From contig JAIDIR010000210.1 of NCBI GenBank assembly GCA_029052615.1, positions 1 through 6,259 on the forward strand: DNA of 6,259 nucleotides, in the 5' to 3' direction. The notes below the pieces were generated by a model. The model saw only the letters and a list, made by a program, of their open reading frames with translations, did no database searches and was not told where the DNA came from. The stretch comes from Clostridia bacterium (GTDB taxonomy: Bacteria > Bacillota > Clostridia > Christensenellales > Borkfalkiaceae). Made by a program: the position numbers and the translations under genes. Positions 1 to 6,210 of this stretch are shown here, one piece after another. Every line of letters begins with the position of its first letter. Position 1 is the first letter of the stretch.

Positions 1-41
1 AATTAAAGCCCCGCGGCGAAACGCCGCGGGGCCTTTTAATT
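1..41 (-). terminator. Intrinsic hairpin terminator, likely bidirectional
   Basis: A perfect 11-bp GC-rich stem pairs 8-18 with 22-32 around an AAA loop. On the minus strand it is followed by TTTAATT, and on the plus strand by C then TTTT. The flanks 1-7 and 35-41 are also complementary, so the inverted repeat spans the whole 41 nt with a small two-base bulge (33-34). The stem begins 7 nt after the TAA of the large gene, placing it as that gene's terminator. The symmetry suggests it could also stop a plus-strand gene arriving from outside the window. Confidence 0.85.
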
Positions 42-438
42 ATTCGTTCTTGTCAGTGTCATCCGTAAAGCCCATATCGTTTACGGGGTCGGCGGGCTTG
101 TAGAAGCCGCCCACGTCGAACACTCTGCCGTCGTCAACCGGCATGGGCGCCACTACGTTGCGCACCACCGTTCTGACGGGAGCCGCCGCCTGCGCGTTCT
201 GCGCGGGTTGCGCGGACTTCTTGGTCGTGTCAATCTTGGTGGTCGTAACAGTCGTCATAACCGCGTCGGGAGGTACCTGCGCTGCCGCGGGCGCCGCACT
301 TTCGGTTGCCACGGGCGCCGTCGCTTTAGCTACGGGCTTGGAATCGCCTGCAAGGGCGTTCTTGATTGCCGCCGTTATAATTTCGGTAAGAGATTCCAAA
401 GGCAGATTTACGTTGCCGTCGCTTACCGTTCCTGCGCC
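40..438 (-). other. C-terminal cytoplasmic tail: amphipathic helix, Ala/Pro/Thr linker, acidic end (residues about 1911-2042)
   Basis: A short amphipathic helix (LPLESLTEIITAAIKNALAG, residues 1922-1941) is followed by an Ala/Pro/Thr/Lys-rich disordered stretch (about 1942-1995), a V-R-T-V-V-R-N-V-V segment, and a final 30 residues with D-D-G-R-V-F-D-V-G-G-F-Y-K-P and an acidic end (TDDTDKNE). No known domain is recognised. The compact F-D-V-G-G-F-Y motif after a long disordered linker looks like a possible short binding motif; this is inference. Confidence 0.5.
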
Positions 439-3400
439 GCGCTTGACGTACGTCATATCGTTGCGCAGCGTAGCAATTTCCTTTGCATTCAGCTCAGCTT
501 TGAGTGCGGCAATCTCCTTTGCCGACTCCTGCGAAGCTTTAAGAGCCGCCAGCTCAGCCTGCATTTGCATAAACTGCGCTTCGCTTACCGACCCGCCGGC
601 AACTGCCGCAGGTTGCGCCGCAGCGGGAGCAGGCTGGGACTGAGGCATCTGTTGTTGCTGTCCCATCATCTGACCCATCATCTGGGGCATCATTTGCGGC
701 ATTATCTGAGGCATCTGCATCTGAGGTTGGGATATGCGCGCCATACGCTCCTCGCGTTCTTCGCGGCGGCGCTCCTCTTCGCGTTGCCTGCGCTCCTCTT
801 CCTTGCGCTCCTCGCGGGCAAGACGCTCCTCTTCCTTGCGTTCCTCGCGCTCGCGCTTTCTCTTTGCCGAACGCGTGCCCAGAACTATAGCAAGAATAAG
901 CACTATAAGCACGACGAGTGCTATAACGATATACAGCCAGTATGCCTTTAAGATATTGACGATTTTTTCGCCGGTGCTCAACTCTTTTTGAGGGGTCGTG
1001 TAGGGCGCGCCAACGACTTCCGCCACCGACTTGTCAAGCTCGAAATTGGTCTTATCCAAAAGCTCCGCCTGCATATAATACGTGGTTTCATACGCCAGCT
1101 TATCCGCCGCAATTTCCTGCGTGCAAGCCTGGTCGGCAAAGAATTTCAAGCCGATAGCCTGCGCCAACGCCGCTGCGGAAATGCCGTCGCTCTTAAACAC
1201 GGGCTTGCCGTCCGCGCCGCTGACCGCGCTTATAGTAGCCTTGGCAATATTCCATTCAACCGCCGCCTCGTTATCGGCAAGCGCATCGGCGTAAACAACC
1301 GCAAGCAACGATTTTTTCAAGGTCGTAGCCGTCGCCCACTCGTAGCTGTCGCCGTCCTTCAACGCGAACACAGCCTTGTACGTACCCGCGTTCAAGCCCG
1401 CAACCGTCTTGCTTTCGACGAACGACATAAGCGCACTGTCAAAGCCTTCAAAGTCGTCCGCCGTGGGTTTAAGTTCGTCGCCGGTGTAGGACAACGTTCC
1501 TATATATTCGGGCAAAGCAACCTTGGCTTTGTTGATAATAATCTGCGCCGTCATATCGCCAATCGCGCTGAAGTTTTCGTTATCGTGCGAGAATTTAGCC
1601 GTAACCGTGTGCGTGCCGACAGACGAAACCTCGTTACCCGTATAGGAAACGGTTATCCAGTCGGGCAGTTTGATGCCGCCGATAAATATGCTGTGCGCCT
1701 CGCCGTCGTAAACGAACGTAGCGCCTTCGAACGTAATGCCCGTCAAATCGTAAGCCTTGGCGTCGATTTTCAAAATAGCCGTCATTTCCTCGGGCTGAAT
1801 ATACAAGTCTAAATCAACGGTAAACTTCGCCGTAACGGTGTACGTGCCCATATCAACCGCGCCTTCGAACGCCTCGCCGTCAACCAGGTACTCAACGGTT
1901 ACGTAGTCGGGCAAAGTTCCCTTCAACGCAACGGTATGTAATTCGCCGTCGTAGGTCACGGTCACGTCGTCAAACGAAACGCCCGAAAGGTCAGCCTTTG
2001 CTCTTTCGATAGTCAGAGTAACCGTTCTGTCTTCAATGACCTCGTAAAGGTCGTCACCGGTGGAAATGCTTGCGGTAATTCTGTATTCACCCGCGTTCTT
2101 CAGCTCGTCGGCAGTCACTTCCACCCACGTGCCGTACTCGTTTTTCTCATAGAGATATTCAACCGACACGGCAACAGAAGCGCCGTCCTTATCGATAACG
2201 CTGCCCGTCAGCTCGATTTTAACGACCACGTCGGGGTTATAGGTCGCGGTAAATCGCGTGCCGCTGCCCTCCGCGCCCGTCGCAACGAACGACAAGCCGT
2301 CCTCGTCGTACTGAGGCTTTGCGCCTATTACGAAAGTCGCCTCTTTGTCGTCAATCGGCTTATAGTTGGGGTTAGAGTGCGTAAACTTTGCCGTAACGAC
2401 GTAGCCGCTCAAGTTAAGATCTGCAAACACGAAAGGATTATCAGCTTCACGCTGCTCACCGTCGCACTCGTAAGTAACCGTAACGCCCTCGGGCAGGTTC
2501 TTCACTTCCGCCGTCAGGGTAAGACCGAGCGAAGTCGACTGGTTTTTAAACTCGATACCGTCCGCACCGGGGTAGTCCGCCTGCTCAATCTTAAGAGCCG
2601 CGCTATACGTTTTTGTAATTTCGTTATAGTTGTCGTTTGCGTGCGTAAAGCTTACGGTATATTCGTAAGTTCCCGCGTTTGCAAATTCCGTTTCGCCATA
2701 CCCCGCTACAACGTAAACGGGGCTTACACCGTCGGGAAGTGTGCCCGAAATTGCAATGGCGTGCATATCGCCGTCGTAGGTCACCGTGTCGCCGACGAAA
2801 TCAACGCTTATCACGAAGTCGGCTTTTGCAACCGTCAGTGTCACCTCTCTGTCGCTTATTGCCGCATACATATCGTCGCCGGTGGAAATGCTTGCGGTTA
2901 TTCTGTATTCGCCCGCATTGCACAGCGCCGCCTTGTCAACGACCTGCCACGAACCGTTCACCTTCTTTTCATAGACGTATGCAACCGTCACGGCAACCGA
3001 AGCGCCGTCCTTGTCGGTAACGCTGCCCGTCAGCGAGATATCGATTGAAGCCGCAGGGTCGTAGGTTGCGGTAAACTGCGTACCGCTGCCCGCCGCACCC
3101 GTTGCAACGAACGACAATCCGCTTTCATCGTACACGGGTTTATGGCTGATAACGACGGTAGCCGTCTTATCGGCAATAGCGTTATAGTTGGGGTTGCTGT
3201 GCGTAAATTTTGCCGTAACGACGTAACCGCTCTCGTTGAGTTCGGTAAACTCGAAAGGCGCGCTCTGCTCCTTACCGCCGTAAACGTAGGTAACCGTAAC
3301 GCCTTCGGGCACGTTTGCCGCCACCGCCGAAAGGGTAACGCCGAGCGAAGCCGATTTATTTTCAAACTTGATACCGTCCGCACCGGGATAGTCCGCCTTG

Positions 3401-6168
3401 GCAATATCCAAAGTCGCACTGAGCGTTTTGGTTATATCGTTATAGTTGGGGTTGGAATGGCTGAACGTAACGCTTACCGGATACGTTCCCGCATTCGTAA
3501 ACGTGAAAGGCGTAGTCTGCGTAGCGCCGTTGCACGCATAAGTTGCGGTAACGCCTTCGGGAACCTCTCCGCCGGTAATCGCAACGGTGTGCTCCTCTCC
3601 GTCGTAAACGAGGTTGCCGCCGCCTTGCAACTGCAGCGAGCTGACGTCAAAGCTTGCCTTTGCTATGGCAATGGTCGCCGTTTTGCTTGCCGTAATATCG
3701 TTATAATTGGGGTTGCTGTGCGTGAACGTTAAAGTTACGGTATAAGTACCAGCGTCCGCCACGCCGTTTGCGGCAGCTCCCGCAACCTCCGCGCCGTTCT
3801 TGACGTAGGTATAAACGAAGTTTATTCCGCTCATTGCCTGCTTGGAAACGGAGTCCTTGACGTCGCCCGTCGCCAAAATCTTTTGCGCGGTGCCGTCGTA
3901 AGTATACTCCAAGCCGTTCAGCTTAACCGAGTTTATATCCAGCGTACCCTTGTCAATTACGGGATAGAAATTCGAAGATTGTCCGCCGTAGGTCGCCGTC
4001 ATAGTCAGCGGACCCGCCGCAAGATTGCCCGTAATGGTAACGTCTTTGTTAGCCACGTCCAAAAAGTCAAATCCGCTGTAATTCCACTTTGCCGTAACCG
4101 TAAGATTGTCCTTCAAATCTTCCGTCGTCAGGTTTTCGGAATATTTTAAATGCGTGCCGCCGTCGTCGTATTCGGCTTGCAGCTCCATAACCTGCGAAGC
4201 AATAACGGTAATATCCTTGTCGCCAGTCTTGTTGTCGGAAGTGCGCTTTGCGCGTATCTTAACCGTACCCGCCGTAAGCGACGCCGCCTGGGGAAGCGAA
4301 AGCGTATAATCTTCCGGTTGTACAAGCTCCTTGGTAATTCCGTCCTGATAAACGCCGTTAACGGTTATGTAATTCTTTATAGAATAGGTACCGTCCGTCA
4401 GCGTAAACGCATCGTAGAACTGCGCGCCGTCGTCAACAATTATTTCCAGACTACTTACAGACTGCGTTTTATAATTTATGGATATCGTACCCGTTGCCGT
4501 ATCATAGTTGTTTATGTTGCTTGCGTCGGGCGTAAACTCCCATTCATAGGGAGTAGTTTTAAATCCGTTGGGTGCAGACGGCTGTTGTCCAGACTTCCAG
4601 GCAAAAGTTCCCGGTGTGGCGTTAGCCGCCGTGTTTTTCAGCTCTGGCAACGTGCAGTTGTTGTACGTTGCGTAAATACCCTTTTTTACGTTCGTATCAA
4701 CGAAGTCCGCGCTGACGTTGGGTGCAGACTTGTCTATTATTATTTTAAACGACTTATCGCCAGTGGTCTTATCGTCCCACTGATAGCCGCTTTTAAGCGT
4801 CATAGTAACCGTGTAGGTGCCCGCCGCTTTAATGTTGGTCACGGCAACCGACTGCGCAGCATTGCCCAGCTTGTCCTCATACATAGTGGACTTAACGCTC
4901 ATATACGTGGTGTTGTTGCCGTAAATTTCGGAATCATACCATTTGGGAACATCGTCACCCGTAAGGTCGCTTATCCACTTGGATTTACCGTCGTAAGTAA
5001 GATTGCTTATATTCTTGGGCGCATAGACTACCGAGTTTTCCAATGCTTTGGTCAGATTCAAATGAAGCGCGGGACGCACTGCATTGGATTCCTCCGACCA
5101 GCACATTGTTCGCTGCATTCCACTAGTAGAAAGAACATATGTTACATATACATAATCCACAGAAGGATAATATTTATCCAGGTCAGCACTGTATGAACCA
5201 ACTGAAGCAGTACGCAACCAAGTCCCAAAATTATTAGTATCGGTAGGCTCATTATTCATTCTTTTATCATTAGAAATTTTCCACAAGCCGGTATCTCTAA
5301 TAGTGCCGTTAAAAGAGCCACCTGTTCCGTAATTTGTCATAACGGTATCGGTAACCTCGTATACGCTGGGAAGCCAGATTTTGTCGTTTGTCCACTCAGT
5401 CGGATAGTTTTCTGCCGTAAACGAAAAGCCTGTCGTGCCGCTATATGAGGGGTCGTTTTTTGCAATACATTCCGCCATCTGCCAGCCAACTTTGCTTGGC
5501 GTTACTATATAGCTTGAAAGCGCGCCGGAGGTAAACTGCGTAAACTTATTCATAGTATTTTTTGCGGGCAGAGTAAACCCCTCATCTAAGTTCATACCCC
5601 AGTTTTTAGTATAATCGTTGCCGCCGTTTAAAACGTAGTTGCGGATATAGCTTCCGTCGTAACTATCCCAATATACAGTACTACCGTGAAACTCTTGTGT
5701 TACATACTGTTTAGTTTCTTTGTCCACAACATGATAAGAATCCGACCATGTGCTGACTTCTTGGTTGGAATTTCCGGTGTTTTTCGTATTTGTACTTGCA
5801 AGCCACAGGGTTAAAATGGCGTTTCCGTCATTGTCCTTTGAAACATAGGAAGGTATCCACTTTAAGCCCGACCCGTTATAGGTGCCGAACTCCACCACCG
5901 TATCGCCGAAGTTTTCCGAAGTAGTTACAATATTGCCCGTTGCAGCTGTAACCATATGTTGAATACTGGTAAAATTCGCCCTTTTTGCAAGCCTGTCCAG
6001 ATTGACCCTGTTGAATTTGCCGTCGGTTTCGTTAAATATGTTGTCTATCGCGTTATTGCCCGTAGGCATATTGTTGTTTTTATAGGCGTATACGTCCGTT
6101 TTTGAAAATGAAAAAACTGTGCCGCACAGTAATGCAACACAGAATATGGGCGTGAGAATATAAAGCAA
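40..6168 (-). CDS. Giant membrane-anchored surface protein: DUF6273-like head, Ig/MBG-type stalk, one TM helix, long cytoplasmic tail (5' end truncated)
   Basis: An uninterrupted frame of 2,042 codons ends in TAA at 42-40. Seen: a hydrophobic export signal (residues 2-21), a DUF6273-like domain (91-372), assorted Ig-like modules (379-740), about ten MBG/YDG-like modules (741-1645), a transmembrane helix (1743-1764), and a charged, low-complexity and coiled-coil tail (1765-2042). The first in-window start is TTG (6168-6166) with no Shine-Dalgarno sequence before it. The frame continues open through 6210 into an artificial poly-G run and adds a basic stretch typical of a signal-peptide n-region, so the real start probably lies beyond the window. 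MBG/YDG and Ig modules in other bacteria usually form stalks of adhesins or cell-surface proteins; DUF6273 has no established biochemical role that I know of. No catalytic motif is visible. A role as adhesin, receptor or cell-envelope sensor is inference. Only the gene's reality and topology are confident; its function is unknown. A hairpin terminator follows the stop at once, so it is the last or only gene of its transcript. Confidence 0.93.
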   Translation of the reverse strand: MLYILTPIFCVALLCGTVFSFSKTDVYAYKNNNMPTGNNAIDNIFNETDGKFNRVNLDRLAKRANFTSIQHMVTAATGNIVTTSENFGDTVVEFGTYNGSGLKWIPSYVSKDNDGNAILTLWLASTNTKNTGNSNQEVSTWSDSYHVVDKETKQYVTQEFHGSTVYWDSYDGSYIRNYVLNGGNDYTKNWGMNLDEGFTLPAKNTMNKFTQFTSGALSSYIVTPSKVGWQMAECIAKNDPSYSGTTGFSFTAENYPTEWTNDKIWLPSVYEVTDTVMTNYGTGGSFNGTIRDTGLWKISNDKRMNNEPTDTNNFGTWLRTASVGSYSADLDKYYPSVDYVYVTYVLSTSGMQRTMCWSEESNAVRPALHLNLTKALENSVVYAPKNISNLTYDGKSKWISDLTGDDVPKWYDSEIYGNNTTYMSVKSTMYEDKLGNAAQSVAVTNIKAAGTYTVTMTLKSGYQWDDKTTGDKSFKIIIDKSAPNVSADFVDTNVKKGIYATYNNCTLPELKNTAANATPGTFAWKSGQQPSAPNGFKTTPYEWEFTPDASNINNYDTATGTISINYKTQSVSSLEIIVDDGAQFYDAFTLTDGTYSIKNYITVNGVYQDGITKELVQPEDYTLSLPQAASLTAGTVKIRAKRTSDNKTGDKDITVIASQVMELQAEYDDGGTHLKYSENLTTEDLKDNLTVTAKWNYSGFDFLDVANKDVTITGNLAAGPLTMTATYGGQSSNFYPVIDKGTLDINSVKLNGLEYTYDGTAQKILATGDVKDSVSKQAMSGINFVYTYVKNGAEVAGAAANGVADAGTYTVTLTFTHSNPNYNDITASKTATIAIAKASFDVSSLQLQGGGNLVYDGEEHTVAITGGEVPEGVTATYACNGATQTTPFTFTNAGTYPVSVTFSHSNPNYNDITKTLSATLDIAKADYPGADGIKFENKSASLGVTLSAVAANVPEGVTVTYVYGGKEQSAPFEFTELNESGYVVTAKFTHSNPNYNAIADKTATVVISHKPVYDESGLSFVATGAAGSGTQFTATYDPAASIDISLTGSVTDKDGASVAVTVAYVYEKKVNGSWQVVDKAALCNAGEYRITASISTGDDMYAAISDREVTLTVAKADFVISVDFVGDTVTYDGDMHAIAISGTLPDGVSPVYVVAGYGETEFANAGTYEYTVSFTHANDNYNEITKTYSAALKIEQADYPGADGIEFKNQSTSLGLTLTAEVKNLPEGVTVTYECDGEQREADNPFVFADLNLSGYVVTAKFTHSNPNYKPIDDKEATFVIGAKPQYDEDGLSFVATGAEGSGTRFTATYNPDVVVKIELTGSVIDKDGASVAVSVEYLYEKNEYGTWVEVTADELKNAGEYRITASISTGDDLYEVIEDRTVTLTIERAKADLSGVSFDDVTVTYDGELHTVALKGTLPDYVTVEYLVDGEAFEGAVDMGTYTVTAKFTVDLDLYIQPEEMTAILKIDAKAYDLTGITFEGATFVYDGEAHSIFIGGIKLPDWITVSYTGNEVSSVGTHTVTAKFSHDNENFSAIGDMTAQIIINKAKVALPEYIGTLSYTGDELKPTADDFEGFDSALMSFVESKTVAGLNAGTYKAVFALKDGDSYEWATATTLKKSLLAVVYADALADNEAAVEWNIAKATISAVSGADGKPVFKSDGISAAALAQAIGLKFFADQACTQEIAADKLAYETTYYMQAELLDKTNFELDKSVAEVVGAPYTTPQKELSTGEKIVNILKAYWLYIVIALVVLIVLILAIVLGTRSAKRKREREERKEEERLAREERKEEERRQREEERRREEREERMARISQPQMQMPQIMPQMMPQMMGQMMGQQQQMPQSQPAPAAAQPAAVAGGSVSEAQFMQMQAELAALKASQESAKEIAALKAELNAKEIATLRNDMTYVKRGAGTVSDGNVNLPLESLTEIITAAIKNALAGDSKPVAKATAPVATESAAPAAAQVPPDAVMTTVTTTKIDTTKKSAQPAQNAQAAAPVRTVVRNVVAPMPVDDGRVFDVGGFYKPADPVNDMGFTDDTDKNE
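439..591 (-). other. Predicted cytoplasmic coiled coil (residues about 1860-1910)
   Basis: After an Ala/Pro/Gly linker the sequence becomes helical: FMQMQAELAALKASQE, then AKEIAALKAELN and AKEIATLRND. Leucine and isoleucine spacing is compatible with heptads and there is an internal 12-residue near-repeat (AKEIA.L). This suggests oligomerisation or partner binding inside the cell. Coiled-coil status is judged by eye. Confidence 0.65.
640..729 (-). repeat. Met/Gln/Pro low-complexity tract (residues 1814-1843)
   Basis: The tract begins QPQMQMPQIMPQMMPQMMGQ and continues with a second MMGQ and a QQQ run before MPQ. At DNA level it is a decaying tandem repeat of CATCATCTG-like units on the plus strand. 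Predicted to be disordered. Tracts of this kind often serve as flexible spacers or weak self-association segments; that role is inference here. Confidence 0.75.
736..876 (-). repeat. Arg/Glu-rich helix with 11-residue repeats (residues 1765-1811)
   Basis: Nearly every residue is R, E or K. Two consecutive 11-residue units are visible, REERKEEERLA (1774-1784) and REERKEEERRQ (1785-1795). The DNA units starting at 791 and 824 are offset by 33 nt and nearly identical over about 26 nt. The alternating R/E pattern with i to i+4 opposite charges is typical of stable isolated alpha helices (ER/K type) or of extended coiled coils. It directly follows the membrane helix, so it would project into the cytoplasm. 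Confidence 0.8.
877..942 (-). other. Transmembrane helix (residues about 1743-1764) with basic stop-transfer
   Basis: A run of about 22 hydrophobic residues (YWLYIVIALVVLIVLILAIV and following LG) is followed at once by T-R-S-A-K-R-K-R. With an N-terminal export signal, the positive-inside rule places the C-terminal 278 residues in the cytoplasm (type I topology). No LPXTG motif precedes it; the nearest resemblance is L-S-T-G at 1730-1733, which lacks the proline. Confidence 0.92.
1993..2820 (-). repeat. Three-module block, copy 2 (residues 1117-1392)
   Basis: This is the second copy of the A-B-C set: A2 (1117-1197, YDGDMH), B2 (1198-1284, DYPGADGIEFKNQSTSLG) and C2 (1285-1392, GLSFVATGA, ELTGSVIDKDGASVAV, GEYRITASISTGDD). 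B2 starts 272 residues after B1, and the C modules are offset by 274 residues (822 nt) because B2 carries two extra residues. DNA similarity is still high in the C modules: the stretch from 2051 aligns with that from 2873, and 2181 with 3003, with mostly single-base differences. This indicates a fairly recent in-frame tandem duplication. Confidence 0.85.
2821..3654 (-). repeat. Three-module block, copy 1 (residues 839-1116)
   Basis: Modules A1 (839-925, with YDGEEH), B1 (926-1010, starting DYPGADGIKFENKSASLG) and C1 (1011-1116, with GLSFVATGA, SLTGSVTDKDGASVAV and AGEYRITASISTGDD) form a set that recurs in the same order directly downstream. B lacks the YDG motif but keeps THSNPNYN. C is longer (about 106 residues), lacks both YDG and THSNPNY, and instead has a conserved TGSVTDKDGASVAV core. 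Confidence 0.8.
3949..5034 (-). other. Assorted bacterial Ig-like modules (residues about 379-740)
   Basis: At least four beta-rich modules lie between the head and the MBG array. Module one (379-480) has LTYDGKSKW and AAGTYTVTMTLKSGYQW, the YDG...AGTYTV...GY.W pattern of MBG/Ig-like repeats. Module two (481-569) has TPGTFAWKSGQ and YEWEFTPDAS followed by NYDTATGTISI, a pattern common in Bacillota Ig-like repeats (W.FTP....NY...TG.I.I). Module three (570-657) begins SVSSLEIIVDD and ends RTSDNKTGDKDITVIAS, resembling Big-type repeats with a bacterial-Ig final strand. Module four (658-740) has LTVTAKWNYSGF and AGPLTMTATYGGQSS. Boundaries are by eye. A structural stalk role is inferred from family behaviour. 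Confidence 0.65.
5053..5898 (-). other. DUF6273-like domain (residues about 91-372)
   Basis: Recognised from motif order rather than from a search. VVEFGTYNG and LKWIPS lie at the start (91-107). A W-x-S-x-x-x-x-x-x-R-N-Y-V-L-N segment follows (W167 to N181), resembling the family's W..S.lR.WLN. Then come DKIWLPSVYEV (262-272), resembling DkvFLLS..E, WLRT (317-320), resembling WLRS, and VRPALHLNL at the end (364-372). These WLRS and VRPAL signatures are common in Clostridia surface proteins annotated DUF6273. The biochemical role is not established as far as I know. Its position at the membrane-distal end of a stalk suggests a binding or display head, which is inference. Codon composition in part of this domain is much more AT-rich than the rest of the gene. 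Confidence 0.75.
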
Positions 6169-6210
6169 AGCTTTTTTTACGGCGCTTTGCTTATTTCTTA
6201 AAAGTGCTTG
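6085..6210 (-). other. Signal peptide region, extending upstream of the called start
   Basis: Reading the minus strand in frame upstream of the TTG gives QALLRNKQSAVKKA, then LLYILTPIFCVALLCG and a polar stretch ending VYA (residues 26-28). This is a classic export signal: a basic n-region (R, K, K, K), a hydrophobic core of about 20 residues, and a small residue at a plausible signal peptidase I site after A28. The n-region lies in 6169-6210, outside the TTG-initiated frame, which argues that the true start is further upstream. Cys10 and Cys15 sit in the hydrophobic core, but the residues before Cys15 (ALL) do not fit a lipobox. Confidence 0.8.

Larger units (their letters stand above)
1234..3948 (-). 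repeat. MBG/YDG-like module array (residues about 741-1645)
   Basis: Roughly ten modules of 78-110 residues are arranged in tandem. Recurring landmarks are a first-strand Y-D-G (Y757, Y855, Y1131, Y1406, Y1487; Y-T-G at 1561), a central AGTYTV-type strand (A806, A893, A1165, A1594), and a last-strand THSNPNYN motif (T816, S903, T989, T1263, with THANDNYN at 1175 and SHDNENFS at 1527) followed by an I-x-K-A linker. This matches MBG/YDG-type domains of bacterial surface proteins, which in known cases build extended stalks. Cysteines are very few and no pairing is evident, so the modules are unlikely to be held by disulfides. The tenth module (about 1550-1645) is divergent and ends in an A-K-A-T linker. 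Confidence 0.75.

Noticed and set aside
640..876. CRISPR-like or non-coding tandem repeat in the low-complexity DNA
   Set aside because: The repeats are in frame, lack spacers of even length, and decode to periodic helix and M/Q protein repeats.
143..991. Overlapping plus-strand open frames opposite the cytoplasmic tail
   Set aside because: Low-complexity coding DNA (Ala, Arg/Glu, Met/Gln repeats) keeps several frames open by chance. The translations are Ser/Arg or Cys/Ala runs with no protein-like pattern.
988..1812. A 274-codon plus-strand open frame
   Set aside because: It is antisense to the MBG array and the membrane-proximal region. Its Arg-rich translation mirrors the complement of the real frame, and no motif was found.
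2377..3732. Several plus- and minus-strand open frames inside the repeat array
   Set aside because: They recur because the repeated DNA recurs. They are shadows of the duplicated block, not independent genes.
4150..5196. A 348-codon plus-strand open frame opposite the large gene
   Set aside because: It lies wholly antisense to coding sequence with recognisable domains, its translation has shadow-like Arg/Val/Tyr-rich composition with no domain, and no ribosome binding site is evident.
6085..6168. Lipoprotein signal (Cys10 or Cys15 in the hydrophobic segment)
   Set aside because: The residues before Cys15 are A-L-L and before Cys10 P-I-F, so neither has a small residue at -1 as a lipobox requires. 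The later small-residue site after A28 fits signal peptidase I better.
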